NCBI GenBank assembly: GCA_027919835.1
Contig: JANVFP010000001.1
Coordinates: 1-64,000, forward strand
DNA: 64,000 nt
Source: Lentinula raphanica
Lineage: Eukaryota; Basidiomycota; Agaricomycetes; Agaricales; Omphalotaceae
Reading direction: 5' to 3'
The notes under the pieces were generated by a model. The model searched no databases. It was not told the origin of the DNA and saw nothing but the letters and a program-made list of their open reading frames with translations. This document shows, one piece after another, positions 1 through 10,827 of this stretch. The position numbers and the translations under genes were made by a program. Each line of letters begins with the position of its first letter. Position 1 is the first letter of the stretch.

Positions 1-2194
1 GATCCAATCCGGCCTGAAACGCGCGATGGCTAAGGAATAACCTAGAAAGCCGGGACGAGGTAAATCAGCGTTGGATTCAGGAAAAAGAACACCACTTCGA
101 CGATCTACTTACCTCCGGGAAGAGATTGCACGGCTTTGGGAAGTTCCTGCAGGAGGTCTGACTGAAGCTCCAAGTGGAGCGCGCTGGGACAGGTGCGATG
201 CGACTGAGTGCATCCCTGACAGGGACCCCCGAGCCGTGAGCCAGCTGTGCAAGTAAGGCCGCGGACCTGGCACGAAACACAGTCCAGGGTGGGTGCCAGG
301 TCAGGATCTGAAACTGCCATCTCGGAATCCTCGTGAATCAGACGACGAGAAATGAGGTGCCCAAACCGGCCTAGGTTGTCCAGAGAAAACGAAACCCCAC
401 CTACGGTTAGGAAGGCACCCAGCTGCTTGAGCTCGTCGTCGATCGTCCACGGTGAAGATCGGAGGATTTGCATCTCGGGTCGACGCTTGGTGCCGGAATC
501 TTGTTCTACGAGATCGGCAAAAGCAGTCTTTACTTGAAAGTTGGGATTCGTGAGGAAGAGTGCATGATGGGTCGTGGTGTCAAGATCATTGTGCGCCAGT
601 GAGGCTTCAGCCTCCTCAGCTAGTTCGTGAGGCTCCGCCACCGTCGATTTCGAACCTTTGGTCTTCGTGGCCGAGGAGGGTTCTGCAACTTGAAAGGTGG
701 AGCAACGACAGTCACGGTTGTATGAGCTTTGAGCTTTTTAGAGGAAGGCTCGCGCATCTCCTGTACAAGAAGGTTAATTCATCGATCTCATAGACAAAGG
801 CGTGGTTACTTACGACGTCCGCTGGAGGCGAAGAGGTACCGTGTTCGCGTTTAAGGGACTTGGTCGTTGGCTTCTTGTGCACGGGCGGTCCGACCTTGGA
901 AGGAGAGACCTTGGGAAGACCAATCCTGGGACTTCTTCGGACAGGGAGCTCTGAAATGGAAACGAGACGTCAGAAAGGAGCCAGGGAAGACAAGGCAGCT
1001 AGGGATACGTACCAGCTAGTTCTTTGGCCTTACCCTTGCCCTTAGGACCTTTGAAAACATCCTTGAACTCCGTATCCTCCGATACTTCGGTTTCACCGTC
1101 ATCATCGTCGCCGAAATTAAGCAGAGGCGAGGTGGGACCGTCGTTGACATCAAGGGGAGAAGCGGGACCTTGTAATTCATCGTCGTCGTCATCCATGGCT
1201 TCTAAGAGGGGACTGGCTGGCGGGAGATCGTCTAAACCACTCGGGTCAGGTAACAGGACTTGGTTCGTGACAGGGTGACGAAGGATCTGGGCAGCAGCAC
1301 CATCCTGAGCCGCAGTAATGAGCAGTTGACCCTCACGGGTCGATGGATCTAAAGGCAGCGGGATGGCCAAAGAAGTGACACTGTGGGAAGGACCCTTCAA
1401 GCTCTAGAAATAAGGGTTAGTAGGGAAGCTAGACAGTAGTCAAGGGACATACCCGGATGCGAGTCCGCAGGTCCTTGCTGACCCCGAAACCTCGATGAGT
1501 GGCCTCATTGTAGACCTTGGCCGTATATTCGGCCTTGGTAAGAGTCTTTTCGCAAAAGTCGCAAAACAACGAGACAAAACGCAGCGCGAAAAGGGGACAC
1601 AGTCGGGACTTGTGCCAAAAGATCCGGTAGTAGCCCTGTGATAAAACGCGTCAGTTTAACTTGTGCGGCCAAGCGAGATGCACCTACCAAAGCCTTGGTC
1701 ACAGAGGAATCCTTGAGCATAGCTAGAAGCGCGTCTTTGGTTTTGGTTTTGGGTTCGTCTATAACATCAGCCAGGGCGTCTTGCACGATGACCAGAGCTC
1801 GATGAAGCAGATATCCCTCCTCGCGGCAGACCGGTCCTTGTTCGAAGCCCTCTACGAACTGAACGAGTAGGGCAGGGTAGAAGGTGTCCGGAACCTGCTT
1901 CTTGTAGTCCTTGGCCGGTGTCTGAGGGAAGTCGATAATGTCGGGATCGGTGTAACGCGACAACTCGTAGGCAGAGCCAAACGAGTTTGAATAAGAAGGC
2001 CAGGCCCTCTGGAGAAGGTCGCACTCATGCTTAGACGAAGGGAGGAAAAGCACTTGCTTCTTGGCAGTGATGTTGTCTCTGGCTCGCAGCTGGGTGTTGA
2101 ATTTTACCTCTTCGACTGTAGAGGCCTTGCTGCGAAGCTCTCGAATGGCGTACTGCTTGTGAGTCGAGGAGGATCCAGCGGTACGAGACGACAT
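1..2194 (-). CDS. Zn(II)2Cys6-motif protein of unknown function (3' end off the window)
   Basis: Multi-exon minus-strand gene starting at ATG 2194. Exons that join in frame by GT-AG introns: 2194-1688, 1635-1453, 1403-1013 and 950 to about 811. The next exon starts near 757 and leads into an open frame to about 115. A further donor/acceptor pair (GTAAGT near 115, TTTCTAG near 35) carries the gene past base 1. The second half has acidic runs (EAMDDDDDE, FGDDDDGE), then a basic stretch. At 281-189 six cysteines have the spacing CX2CX6CX9CX2CX6C, which is that of the fungal Zn(II)2Cys6 cluster. I could not join the exon after 757 to the cysteine-cluster frame without an unusual splice site or a one-base shift, so that junction is open. 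The first 230 residues match no domain I know. It looks like a lineage-specific agaricomycete family; a DNA-binding role is inference. Confidence 0.6.
189..281 (-). other. Zn(II)2Cys6-type cysteine cluster within the 1-2194 gene
   Basis: The residues read CVSC, QVRGLT, C, nine residues, CQGC, TQSHRT, C. This is exactly CX2CX6CX9CX2CX6C, the pattern of fungal binuclear zinc clusters. Unlike classic Gal4-type factors, it lies downstream of about 500 residues of other sequence. Zinc or DNA binding is inferred from spacing only. Confidence 0.6.
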
Positions 2195-2299
2195 AGCGAT
2201 AGTCGAGAAAAGATCAGTTGGAATGTCGATGTTGAAGTGGAAGAAAGAAAGAAAGCGGACTTAGAGAAATTTTTCGAAGTCCGGCAGCCTTTTATCCAC

Positions 2300-4330
2300 G
2301 GTTCTTAAGAACTTCCCAGGACGTAATAAGCCACTGGGAAAATTCTAAGAATAGTAGGAAGAATGTAATACTTACAAAGGTCAAAGAAATGAACTTTGTG
2401 AAGTTACAGGATGTTGTGATTAGATCTCTTGATAATCACACTCGGAAATTAGGCGCTTCTATCGAGTTAGCCGCGGATTTAATTATCATCAGTTGATCCC
2501 GAGGCAACCGAACAGATCTATAGCCTTAATGAGTGGGAATACCATTGGGATATAGAGGAGATCAATCCAAAAGCTCGGATCAGTTGCAGTACCACACTCC
2601 CAAGGGAGGTACGAGCCTGTCTACCCAACCAGATGACCGGGGACGGTCAGATCTTTAGTTTGGGGGAGATAATACGCCCATTTTGCGTGCAGGCATGCAA
2701 TGGCCTAATTTTAACGATTAGAGCCTTGTAGAGTACTAAAGGACTGTAGTGAGCCCGAGCTGACAGTCAAACTTGTATCATGTTAATGCCAGGACGTCAG
2801 ATCCAGACAGGAAAACACATCCTGACGAATAATAAGAGTTCACACTCGAGTCCCTTGGTCGGGGAGTCCTTCAAGACAAAGCCACCTCTGATATGAGCTA
2901 TCAAGGGATTATCAACTTAGTTTTCAACGCCTAACGGCCAACTGAGTATGATACTGCACCGAGACGAGCTTAGAACCAATAGATCTATTCGTATTACCAG
3001 TGGGGATGGATTATTCAAGGCCCAGACTCAACAGATCTGTTCACTTAGATCGAGTTTCGGGATGGATCAGGTCGCAGGAATGTGACTAAACGGAGAAACA
3101 ACCAAAGTGTATCATCCCAGTTACATGTGGACGTTTCCTAAATGGGAAATAGACGCCTGAGATGTACAGCTTTGACCAGGAGTGTTGCAAGGGTAGATCT
3201 TTCGACTTCACCATTGTCAAACCTCTGGATCCATTCGATATATGCATATCGTTGGAAAGCTAGAAGCCAAACGAACCTATTGGGACAGGTTTCCCCCCTT
3301 TATATGTACTCCCATTCAGTTGGAGAGGCATACAACCGTTCACATAGCGGAATCAAATGAGGAAACGTTTGAGTTACCTGTGCAGGAGCTTATCCGTGCC
3401 CTTTAACCACCAGCATGTGGATGGACGCACAGACCAGGTCCGGATTCGAAGGTCAGGCAACTAGATCTCGACGAAGGACCACCAGAAATGGACATTTTAC
3501 TTGTTTTTATCCTTTTTACTCTCTGTTTCTCTGGTGTTTGTATCGTTTCTCGTCCTATCTTTCCTTATTTGTATCAGATCTCGGACTCCGTTCTCTCAAA
3601 TCTATAGATCTATTCCATAAAATAGTAAATTGGCTACAGATCTCTTCGTAGAAGTACTTAAGGACGTAGCCTATAAAAATATATTCAGGTTTTGTGCCCA
3701 GTTTCCCTGACTAGCTAACCTTTGCTCTCATACGTGAGGAGTAAAGGCTTTGTAAGCCGGGCGGTCTTCGAAAGTGGTTGTGAAATTCTCATCTCGTTAG
3801 GCCCGATATCTTGTCAGTTGATAAAGTCTCAGCTAGATTTGAATCGAAGGTAGACTCCTATCGTGGAGATACAGAGGGCTTGGTTCTCGGTTGTTCCAAG
3901 TGAGCGTTCAGAGTTTCGGTGGCTCTGATCAAGCAGACGTGTGGTGATCGGTGATCCATACGAGCTGTGGAAGGTTTCCTGTGATCGGTGATCAGTAGAT
4001 CTTCAACCTGGTTCTGATAGTATTTGTGTGGTCATAAAGTCTGATCTATACGAGTTCTTTCGTTCCTTGTAAACCCTTTGAGTGGATCACTCACCCCCTT
4101 TGAGTCCAGATCAAAAGATCTGTACTTCCGTGTCACTTCGCTCTGTTGACCTGTATTGCGGATCCAGTAGATCTTTTAAGACTACCAGTTCGTTCTAAGG
4201 TATAAGATCGTGCGGAATCTCTGACAACGCCCCACACCTCGCTTAAATACATTTGACAAACGACATAAGAAGTATATTGGTGATCAGTGTTCAGTGATAA
4301 AGTCACTAGGTCATTAGATCTATCCAACGA
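2300..4330. repeat. Non-coding tract with 14 AGATCT palindromes
   Basis: No credible gene. AGATCT starts at 2422, 2514, 2649, 2981, 3033, 3195, 3463, 3576, 3606, 3638, 3997, 4116, 4169 and 4316, with further GATC-containing near-matches. Chance predicts about 0.5 copies in 2 kb. The copies are unevenly spaced and the DNA between them is not an obvious tandem repeat. It could be a long terminal repeat, a regulatory region for the adjacent minus-strand gene, or a degenerate repeat. I did not find a matching second LTR. Confidence 0.6.
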
Positions 4331-4334
4331 AGCA

Positions 4335-4769
4335 TTAAATTGCACCCTTCATATCCTCGTTAACGGGAGGGCCGTCATTCTCGATGTCCTGTCCTTGCTC
4401 TGCTGGAAGGCCTTGTTCCTCAGCGACATTTTCTGCTGGAGGTATGTTCTTCTCGACCTGGATTATTTTGTCAGCACTTTTTCTCTCAGGAAACAAATAG
4501 CGCCTCACAACCCAAAAGATAGTACCGAGCCTCCTAAAATCACGATGTAGAGGGCTATTGACTTCATGAGTCGAGCCGTTGAAGATACCCTTCCGGACGA
4601 TTGATTCCTTGGCGGGATTGATCATTGGTTCGGGGGGGTACATGGTCATGGACCGTGATGTACGAATAGCAATGAGACGCGCGACGATTTTCTTTGTGTG
4701 CTCTTGCTTGAGGGCACTCACATGAGCGCTTGGCGAAGCAGTTTTCGACGTAGAGGTGACCTTAGGCAT
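4335..4769 (-). CDS. Hypothetical protein, 144 aa
   Basis: Open frame from ATG 4769 to the stop at 4335. The N-terminus is rich in Ser and Thr. The middle is basic (KKIVARLIAIRTSRSMTMYP) and the C-terminus acidic (EQGQDIENDGPPVNED). No signal peptide, membrane segment or known domain is visible. A possible internal intron (GTATCTTC to GATTTTAG) would change the frame, so the end is uncertain. It may be a small gene or a chance ORF; the long open frame and compositional order favour a gene weakly. Confidence 0.35.
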   Translation of the reverse strand: MPKVTSTSKTASPSAHVSALKQEHTKKIVARLIAIRTSRSMTMYPPEPMINPAKESIVRKGIFNGSTHEVNSPLHRDFRRLGTIFWVVRRYLFPERKSADKIIQVEKNIPPAENVAEEQGLPAEQGQDIENDGPPVNEDMKGAI

Positions 4770-5148
4770 AGTGAGGTTGGGGAGGCGACGTAAGTCGATT
4801 TCTTGTCCTTTGTATCTAGTTTATAAGGCAGTATTTTTGAGTGATTTTTAAAAATAAAAATAAAAATAAAATTACCTGCACGATTTCTCTCCTTTAATCG
4901 CATCTTCAGATCCATGCAAATAGGGTCGACATTCAGATTCATGAAGTCTAGTAATGCCCGTCTCAACTTCCACGCCACAAGACAGTACAGCCAGGGAGAC
5001 AAATAAACGGTAATTGTTAGGAGAAAGAGTTCACGTTCTTATGCCGGTTGAACGACGTAGAGACATTGAAGTATGACATGATTAGATGGTTGAGCAACTA
5101 CCTAGAAAAGGCAAAGAGAAACACGTTTCGAAGTGTAGTAAAAAATTT
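4770..5148. other. Intergenic spacer
   Basis: It lies between two minus-strand genes. It holds an AT-rich run with AAAAATAAAAATAAAA near 4850. I see no gene in it. Confidence 0.5.
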
Positions 5149-6161
5149 CTAATATAAGTGTGCTACATGAATATGCCAATCATTGACCTGGGTAGTGGTA
5201 TGTTTAAGGGAGATAACATCGCCTTCGTTAACTGTAAAAGGGGTATTCAAAAGAATCGGGAGCCATCCCTTGTTCGGTACGAACCGCTCCAGGTTGGAGC
5301 TATCGACGTCGCCTTCAAACAACTCGGCAAGAGTGGTAGTGGTGACCATGGAAAGGGTCATACAGTGACCGTTTCCCATGTTCAAGTTGGCGGTGATTTG
5401 ACGATGCGAATCCTGGATAATGAAGAGCGTTTGGCATGATTGGATACCTAGCGAACAAGAGTACAGACCTTCGTCCATGCCAAAATGGTGACAGTGATCC
5501 CTTTCGAGATTTGGCAAGCGTCATGGCTTGGTGGCAAGCGGTCCATTCGATTTGGGATATGGTAAGGAGCATGTTTGCGTTCAGCTCGTCCGTTGGGTTG
5601 AGAGTGTCGGGAGGGGGAACGAGGTCCGGATTCTTCGTTTTCAGTATCTGCACTGGCCGCCTGAACTTGGGTACTATTCGAAGAGCTCACTGAGGGGTCT
5701 GTCTCAGCGTCGGCCACGACCGTTGTCGAACGTAGAATGGAGGTGTTGCGTAGCCGCAAAAGGTCATTCAGCTCCGGGTCTCTCTCCAAAACGCGTTGCG
5801 GAATGCGTGCATCATCGAAGACAGCCCTCTTCGTAACTGCATCACCATTGAGCCGTTTTTGGATCTGTGAGTGGGTTTTGAGCATGAGGACCAACTTCAA
5901 ATACAATGAGCTTACAATAAAAAAAAGGCGTCCAAGGCTGGCAAAATTGTGATCGTCTTGGCTTGTTACCTCTGTCATTGACCCAGGATATATCGACAGA
6001 CCCAAAAAGTTTTCATCTGCATCTAAGGGTGGCCGCGGCGGACAAGCGGATAATTCAAGAGACGTGCGAAGAACCCTGAGGCGAAGAATGATACGAACAG
6101 TGTACAGGAGAGGCAAATCTCCCGAGAAGGGTGCTGGAGGTGTTGGGGAAACCCGCGACAT
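5149..6161 (-). CDS. Hypothetical protein, 318 aa, two exons
   Basis: The start is ATG 6161. Exon 1 is 6161-5469 and exon 2 is 5412-5149, joined in phase 0 by a 56-nt intron (GTCTGT to TATCCAG). Residues about 85-105 form a hydrophobic stretch (LGRLFFIVSSLYLKLVLML) that may be a membrane segment or may be part of an unrecognised in-frame intron. The middle is Ser- and polar-rich. The C-terminal 90 residues, after the intron, are ordered and rich in beta-branched residues, ending in HIHVAHLY. I do not recognise the family. The in-phase intron makes it a likely real gene. Confidence 0.55.
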
Positions 6162-6590
6162 GGAGAGAGAGAGAGAGGTAGGGCTACAAAGGGATGTTAT
6201 AATCTGAGGTTGGAATATATAGGAATCAGGCTAACCTGCTAGCCTGAAGACCCTGTAACGTAACGTGGTTCGATTCGCTCAGACTTGTCAATGTCGGCAT
6301 TCGTACACCACCGAAAATGGCAAAGGCGCTAGCTGGCCAAGCGCGCGCCGCGAAGTGTGAAATCGAAACGTCGCCTTCCAGATATATCCGCCTGAAGACA
6401 GACCGATAATCAGCAAGACCTCGCGAAGGTTGCAAAATGTACTCACTTCGCTTTCAGTAGTATGATCTTCATGATATCAATATGACGATCAGTGCCACAT
6501 ATCAGCATGAAAGGTATGTGTTAACATACCGAGGGGACTAGAAATTGCAGAGATAGACAAGAAAGGACTCGATCGCTGAATCGAAGTCAA
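6162..6590. other. Intergenic, nothing recognised
   Basis: Upstream region of the 5149-6161 gene. It starts with a short GA run (gagagagagaga near 6164). A 69-codon minus-strand ORF at 6226-6435 has no supporting features. Confidence 0.4.
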
Positions 6591-6723
6591 AAAAAAAGGT
6601 GGTCGCCACCGCTGCCAGCCGCGACGACTTGACCACCTCTATGAAGCAAATTATTCGTCTATATGTCTCCAAAGATGTGTATGTTGAACGAACTCAAGGA
6701 GCGAGTCCAGTCGCTGTGAGGAA

Positions 6724-6792
6724 CACCTTGGCCACACTGCCAATGGACTTGACGATGAAGAGCAAGAGAAAGAGAAAATGACATTTCCCACG
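6724..6792 (+). repeat. Left arm of a 69-bp inverted repeat
   Basis: It reads the reverse complement of 7223-7291 with one mismatch (68 of 69). On the minus strand it begins ATGTCATTTTCTC and runs to GTGGCCAAG. The arms enclose about 430 bp of Copia debris, a poly-T tract and telomere-like repeats. Confidence 0.85.

Positions 6793-6800
<8 letters not shown>

Positions 6801-6833
<33 letters not shown>
6801..6833. repeat. 33-nt poly-T (poly-A on the minus strand)
   Basis: Uninterrupted T run next to an eight-base C run. On the minus strand it directly follows a Copia RNase H fragment ending TKPL, as a poly-A tail would. Confidence 0.9.
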
Positions 6834-6834
<1 letters not shown>

Positions 6835-6835
<1 letters not shown>

Positions 6836-7100
6836 TGGTTTAGTGAATAAGTCGGCTATGTTTTCTTTGTTAGATACATATACGATGTTGATTTGTCGTT
6901 TCGATAAGGGGCTTGCTTCGTCCCAGTGAAACAATACATGGTTTAGTAATCATGATAGAGATAAAGATAAGATAAAGGATAAGATAAATTCACTTGTACG
7001 AGATCAAAGATGTAGAGTCAATATTCAACACCCCCCCTTGACTCGCATCGAGGTTGAGTAATTTGATCCATCGTGCATGTAGAGTCCGATGTAGTGGATA
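6835..7100 (-). mobile_element. Rearranged Ty1/Copia 3'-end fragment
   Basis: On the minus strand, bases from about 7075 encode HDGSNYSTSMRVKGG, the end of a Copia polyprotein. A polypurine tract AAGGGGGGG follows, then the LTR start TGTTGAATATTGACTC at 7030. About 75 bp of LTR follow. Then, in the wrong order, comes an RNase H piece (KRQINIVYVSNKENIADLF, 6913-6835), which should precede the polypurine tract. Pol body and second LTR are absent. It is a scrambled, inactive remnant. Confidence 0.75.
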
Positions 7101-7131
7101 GGGGGGTTTAATTCCCCCCTATTGGGGAGAG

Positions 7132-7162
7132 TTTAGGTTAGGGGTTAGGGTTTAGGGGGGGG
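7132..7162 (+). repeat. Interstitial telomere-like repeats
   Basis: The stretch reads TTTAGG, TTAGGGG, TTAGGG, TTTAGGG followed by a G run. These are variants of TTAGGG, the usual basidiomycete telomere unit. Just upstream, 7098-7120 has a GGGGGG/CCCCCC hairpin. It may be a repaired break or part of the Copia internal region. Confidence 0.6.
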
Positions 7163-7222
7163 AGCATTTCCTTTTCCAGTTGTTTTCTCTCCGACCCTCG
7201 GATTGACAGTCCCACTGTGAAC

Positions 7223-7291
7223 CGTGGGAAATGTCATTTTCTCTTTCTCTTGCTCTTCATCGTCAAGTCCGTTGGCAGTGTGGCCAAGGTG
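7223..7291 (-). repeat. Right arm of the 69-bp inverted repeat
   Basis: It pairs with 6724-6792. Read on the plus strand it holds ATGTCATTTTCTC and ends CCAAG followed by GTGAGTATC, which looks like a first coding exon with a splice donor. The left arm lacks this donor and continues GTGTTCC instead. Confidence 0.85.
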
Positions 7292-7496
7292 AGTATCGTC
7301 GTAGAAAGAAGCTCTCATCAGTACGAACAATTTGTAAGATGTAAATAGCTATCGGAGATGGATCATATCGTTCGAAATACATAGTGTACAGAGGTTCGAA
7401 GACGATTCAGCTTGAGTTTGGGCACAAAGCGGGACTTAACACAAAACTAACAAAATGTTGATCTTAGTAGGTATATACATACATCGTATATTGTTC

Positions 7497-10400
7497 ATGG
7501 AAGCTCAAGGAGTCTTAGACCGTGAAACTCGACCTCCAAATCACTCGGCGGAATATCGCTCACACGAAGAGAAAAGCCAGAAGTTAGAGCAGTTTTTCGA
7601 TCTTGAAGCGCAAGTGGACAGCGATGAAGAAGATTTTGAAAGTGAGGACGACGAAGAAGGTGTGTAGACTCGTCACTGCTAGATTTACTATCCAATGACC
7701 ATCGATTACAGATGGTTTTATCGATGACCAGGATATCAGTCCCGGGCGCTCAATGACATCGCCTATCAACACAGATCCCCCTGTCTCCGCCTCAGCCTTT
7801 CTTGAATTTCTTGAGCAAAAATACTCTCATCGAAACGATCCGAACAGCCCTTCGATACAAGATACGACAGCCCACTTGTCTTCCCGTGGAACGCCTATGC
7901 CGCTTTCAAGAATCGACAAAATTCGTTTGAACAATGCCGAGGACTGGGCAGGGGAGAGAGCACGTCGCTCAATCCATCCCAGTGATTGGCAACTTTATCG
8001 ACTCAAATGCACGGTACGAGTTCTACCCCTGATCCACTTCACATACAGAGTTCTTATTCAATCCTTTCAGCCCGACAAAGAAGTGGACATAGTCCATCGT
8101 CTTCAAACTCAGCACGACTTTCGAACGGAACTTCGTTCTGTCTTCCATAATCGAGATATCATCGGAGTGATTTTTCTCGAAGCTCGTTTCTCCCGAGAAC
8201 GCATTCGCAACACCCCTTCTCTGCTCGAAGCACTAGCCGTATACTCAGATGTCCGGATTTCTACGTTACGTGTAGTCCCTGAGGATGAATATCATGCGAG
8301 TCTGATTGGCTATCCATCACCTACCGCCTTCTATGCCACTGGCGATTGGGTTACGATTGAACACGGTCTCTACAAAGGCGATACTGGACTAGTTTTGGGT
8401 TATACGGAGGCGTCAGGTGGACGTTTGAGTGTCCTGCTAGCACCACGTCTCGCTCTGCGAGCCTTCTCCGACGAGCATGAGTTTGAACAAAGAAGGATCG
8501 CTCTCAAACGGAAACGTGGACAACTTCGACCGTCTCCTGTTTTGTTCACCTTCGATCGATGCGGATCGCGCGCGCAGGACTTGGTGATGCGCGTGCATCC
8601 AGACGATGCTGTCACTGAACAGGATTACAAGCACAAAACGCTAGGCTCATTCTCTCACGGACTCATCATCAAGCATTTTGTCTCAAAGTCTGTAACCCCT
8701 GCTACATCAATAACTTCGGAAGTTCTCTCCATATTCCAAGAAAGCCAACATCCACTCTTTATGTCCGCGCCGGCACTTTGTCCTGACCTTTGGGTATTCC
8801 TCCCCGGAGAGAAAGTCACCGCAACGAGGATTTCGAACCGTATGACTTCGACGGCAGCCATAGCGAAACACCCAAACGATGTGACTTCGGGGACAGTCAA
8901 AATTGTTACTGAAACTGGCTGTGAGGTCGACACTGAAGAAGGTCTTGTTCATATCCCATTCCATTCACTCCGAAAAGTTATAGTACCTGGTGAATATGTG
9001 AAGGTCCTGACTGGATCTGATAAAGACACCACTGGTCTTGTTGCGTCTGTAACGCCCCGCTTTGTTGGTGTTATTCCAGACTACAGCCAAATCACTGTAG
9101 GTATTTCTTCAACATCAGCAAAATCACCCTGTCTCTGGAGACTCCAGGGACACCCCCCAAATCCTGAGCAACCTCAGAGTAATAAAAGTGCTTTAGAGTC
9201 TCTGGGCATCTCTGGGCATCTTTGAAGATCTCTGAGGCTGCCAAAATTTCTCTGAGAGAGCTGAAAGAGATAAAATCTCTCTAGGATTTGGGGGGTGTCC
9301 CTGGAGTCTCCAGAGCCAGGTGTGATTTTCCTGATGAAATATTGCTTGTCATCGCGCTAAATTCATGTTGCGATTGCAGACTTCGTGGTACGATTGCAAC
9401 ACCGTAGGACTCACAGACTCATCGCGCCTCGTTCAAACCAATTTCCCGTGGAAGAACGTGCAAGTACGAATCATGGGCGGACTCTTCAGTAATCATACGG
9501 CCATTATCAAAAATGTCTTCCCCGATGGACATGGGTCACTTAGGCTGTTACTCTTCATCCCTTCGATACACCACTCAGTGCAATTGGATTACACTCTCGT
9601 TGTTGAAAACAGGTATGTCGATTCACAGTTGCCGTAGTTCAAGACTCTAATTCATCTTAGTTCCGGATTGCTCCTTACGAAATATCAGCCAATACCGGAC
9701 TCTCTTCAAAATTTCGTGCCCAATCATGACTTAGAAGCAATGAAAACAGGCCCAATGCCATGGAAAAGGGCTAGGGTCATTGTCGTGAAAGGGCCTTGGA
9801 AGGGATATTCCGGTGTGGTATATGATGTTAACGTATACAAGCTGTCTTCTGAACAGCTAGCTCGTGGTGCTAGCGGCATAATGCTCATTGTTGAGCTCAG
9901 TGTTGTTACTCCCATGGAAACCCACCCTCGCCGTTCCATCGACTACGACTATGTCCGTGAATCTTTGTAAGCTTGCGTTTCTTATTCGATTACTCTAGCT
10001 CACCAAAATGTAGCTCCAAGAAACCTCTAGCGGATGCTATCAAGCCCACAGAACGCCAATCTTTCTTCACGCCTATGTCAAACTACAACCCTTCCACATA
10101 CAATTCTACGCAGAAAGTTCCTGCGACACGTAGTGGTACTCCCGAACTGTCCGATTTTGCGCGCTCTTTCATTTTCACTGGTGTCTGGCATCCTCAATCC
10201 AACGCCGGAAATACCGACAATTGGGTCTCTGCAGGTGAAATGGTCTTCCGGCCGCCACCAGACTACTTCAATACAGACGACCCACCCCAGTCATCTCACC
10301 ACCCTGAACTGACTTCACTTGAAACTCGCCAAGAGCTGTGGATTTACCATCGAAATCTAGTGGGAATTCCAATAGGTGTGAGCTTGAAGGGGCGAAAAGG

Positions 10401-10827
10401 AATTCAGTTTGTTAGAGTGGTACCCCAAGGCAGTGGCTTCAAGATAATCCAAGACCGGCCGACCGGTGGAGAACCCTTGCTGGTCTGGACGCCCGATGTA
10501 TCGAGATTCAAGGACCGACCAAAGCCGAAAACGGAAAAATCGCTCATGGTTCTCGTACAAGGGCCTGAAGAACAGATTGGGCGATTGGTTCGACGGATTC
10601 ATCATTTCTACAAAGGAAGAAAGACAGACAATAGTCTTTGGTTCATTCTAGGCGTGGTTGAGTTCCTGTCTGAGACGGAGGAGATTTTGACGTCGGAACG
10701 GATAGATGCACACCCTGACCAGCTGGAAAGGGTACAGGAAACTCAGGCTGTTCGCAGAGCAAGCAATCTAGTCATGTCTGCAGCTCGGGATGAATATCGT
10801 TTTCAATCTCCGGAAGTTCGTCCGTAG
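7497..10827 (+). CDS. Spt5-like NGN/KOW protein, 947 aa, six exons
   Basis: Exons are 7497-7659, 7712-8013, 8071-9096, 9380-9612, 9661-9966 and 10014-10827. All junctions keep frame. Met 7497 is chosen; an upstream in-frame ATG at 7455 would add 14 residues. The N-terminus is acidic (DSDEEDFESEDDEEG), as in Spt5. An NGN-type domain follows (LYRLKCTPDKEVDIVHRLQ ... IGVIFLEA, about residues 150-230). KOW-type motifs are visible: GDWVTIEHGLYKGDTGLV, PGEYVKVLTGSDKDTTGLV and KRARVIVVKGPWKGYSGVV. Canonical Spt5 pairs with Spt4 and RNA polymerase II to control elongation. This protein lacks the repetitive C-terminal region of Spt5, so it is more likely one of the divergent paralogues found in agaricomycetes than the housekeeping gene. 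Intron 3 carries a MITE but leaves the splice sites intact. Confidence 0.85.
9113..9336. mobile_element. 224-bp MITE inside an intron of the Spt5-like gene (family A, copy 1)
   Basis: The terminal inverted repeats are about 55 bp. Of these, 33 bp beginning CTCTGGAGACTCCAGGG are perfect, and the outer part CATCAG(C/G)AAAATCAC is nearly so. There is no ORF. It is flanked by AA on both sides, possibly a 2-bp target duplication. Without it the host intron (9097-9379) would be about 57-59 nt, normal for this gene. The same architecture recurs at 21541-21812. Confidence 0.85.

Noticed and set aside
6226..6435. 69-codon minus-strand ORF upstream of the 5149-6161 gene
   Set aside because: No motif, no join to the downstream gene and a length expected by chance.
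7455..7496. Upstream in-frame ATG for the Spt5-like gene
   Set aside because: The added 14 residues (MLILVGIYIH...) are hydrophobic and unlike an Spt5 start; Met 7497 leading to the acidic region was preferred, though not excluded.
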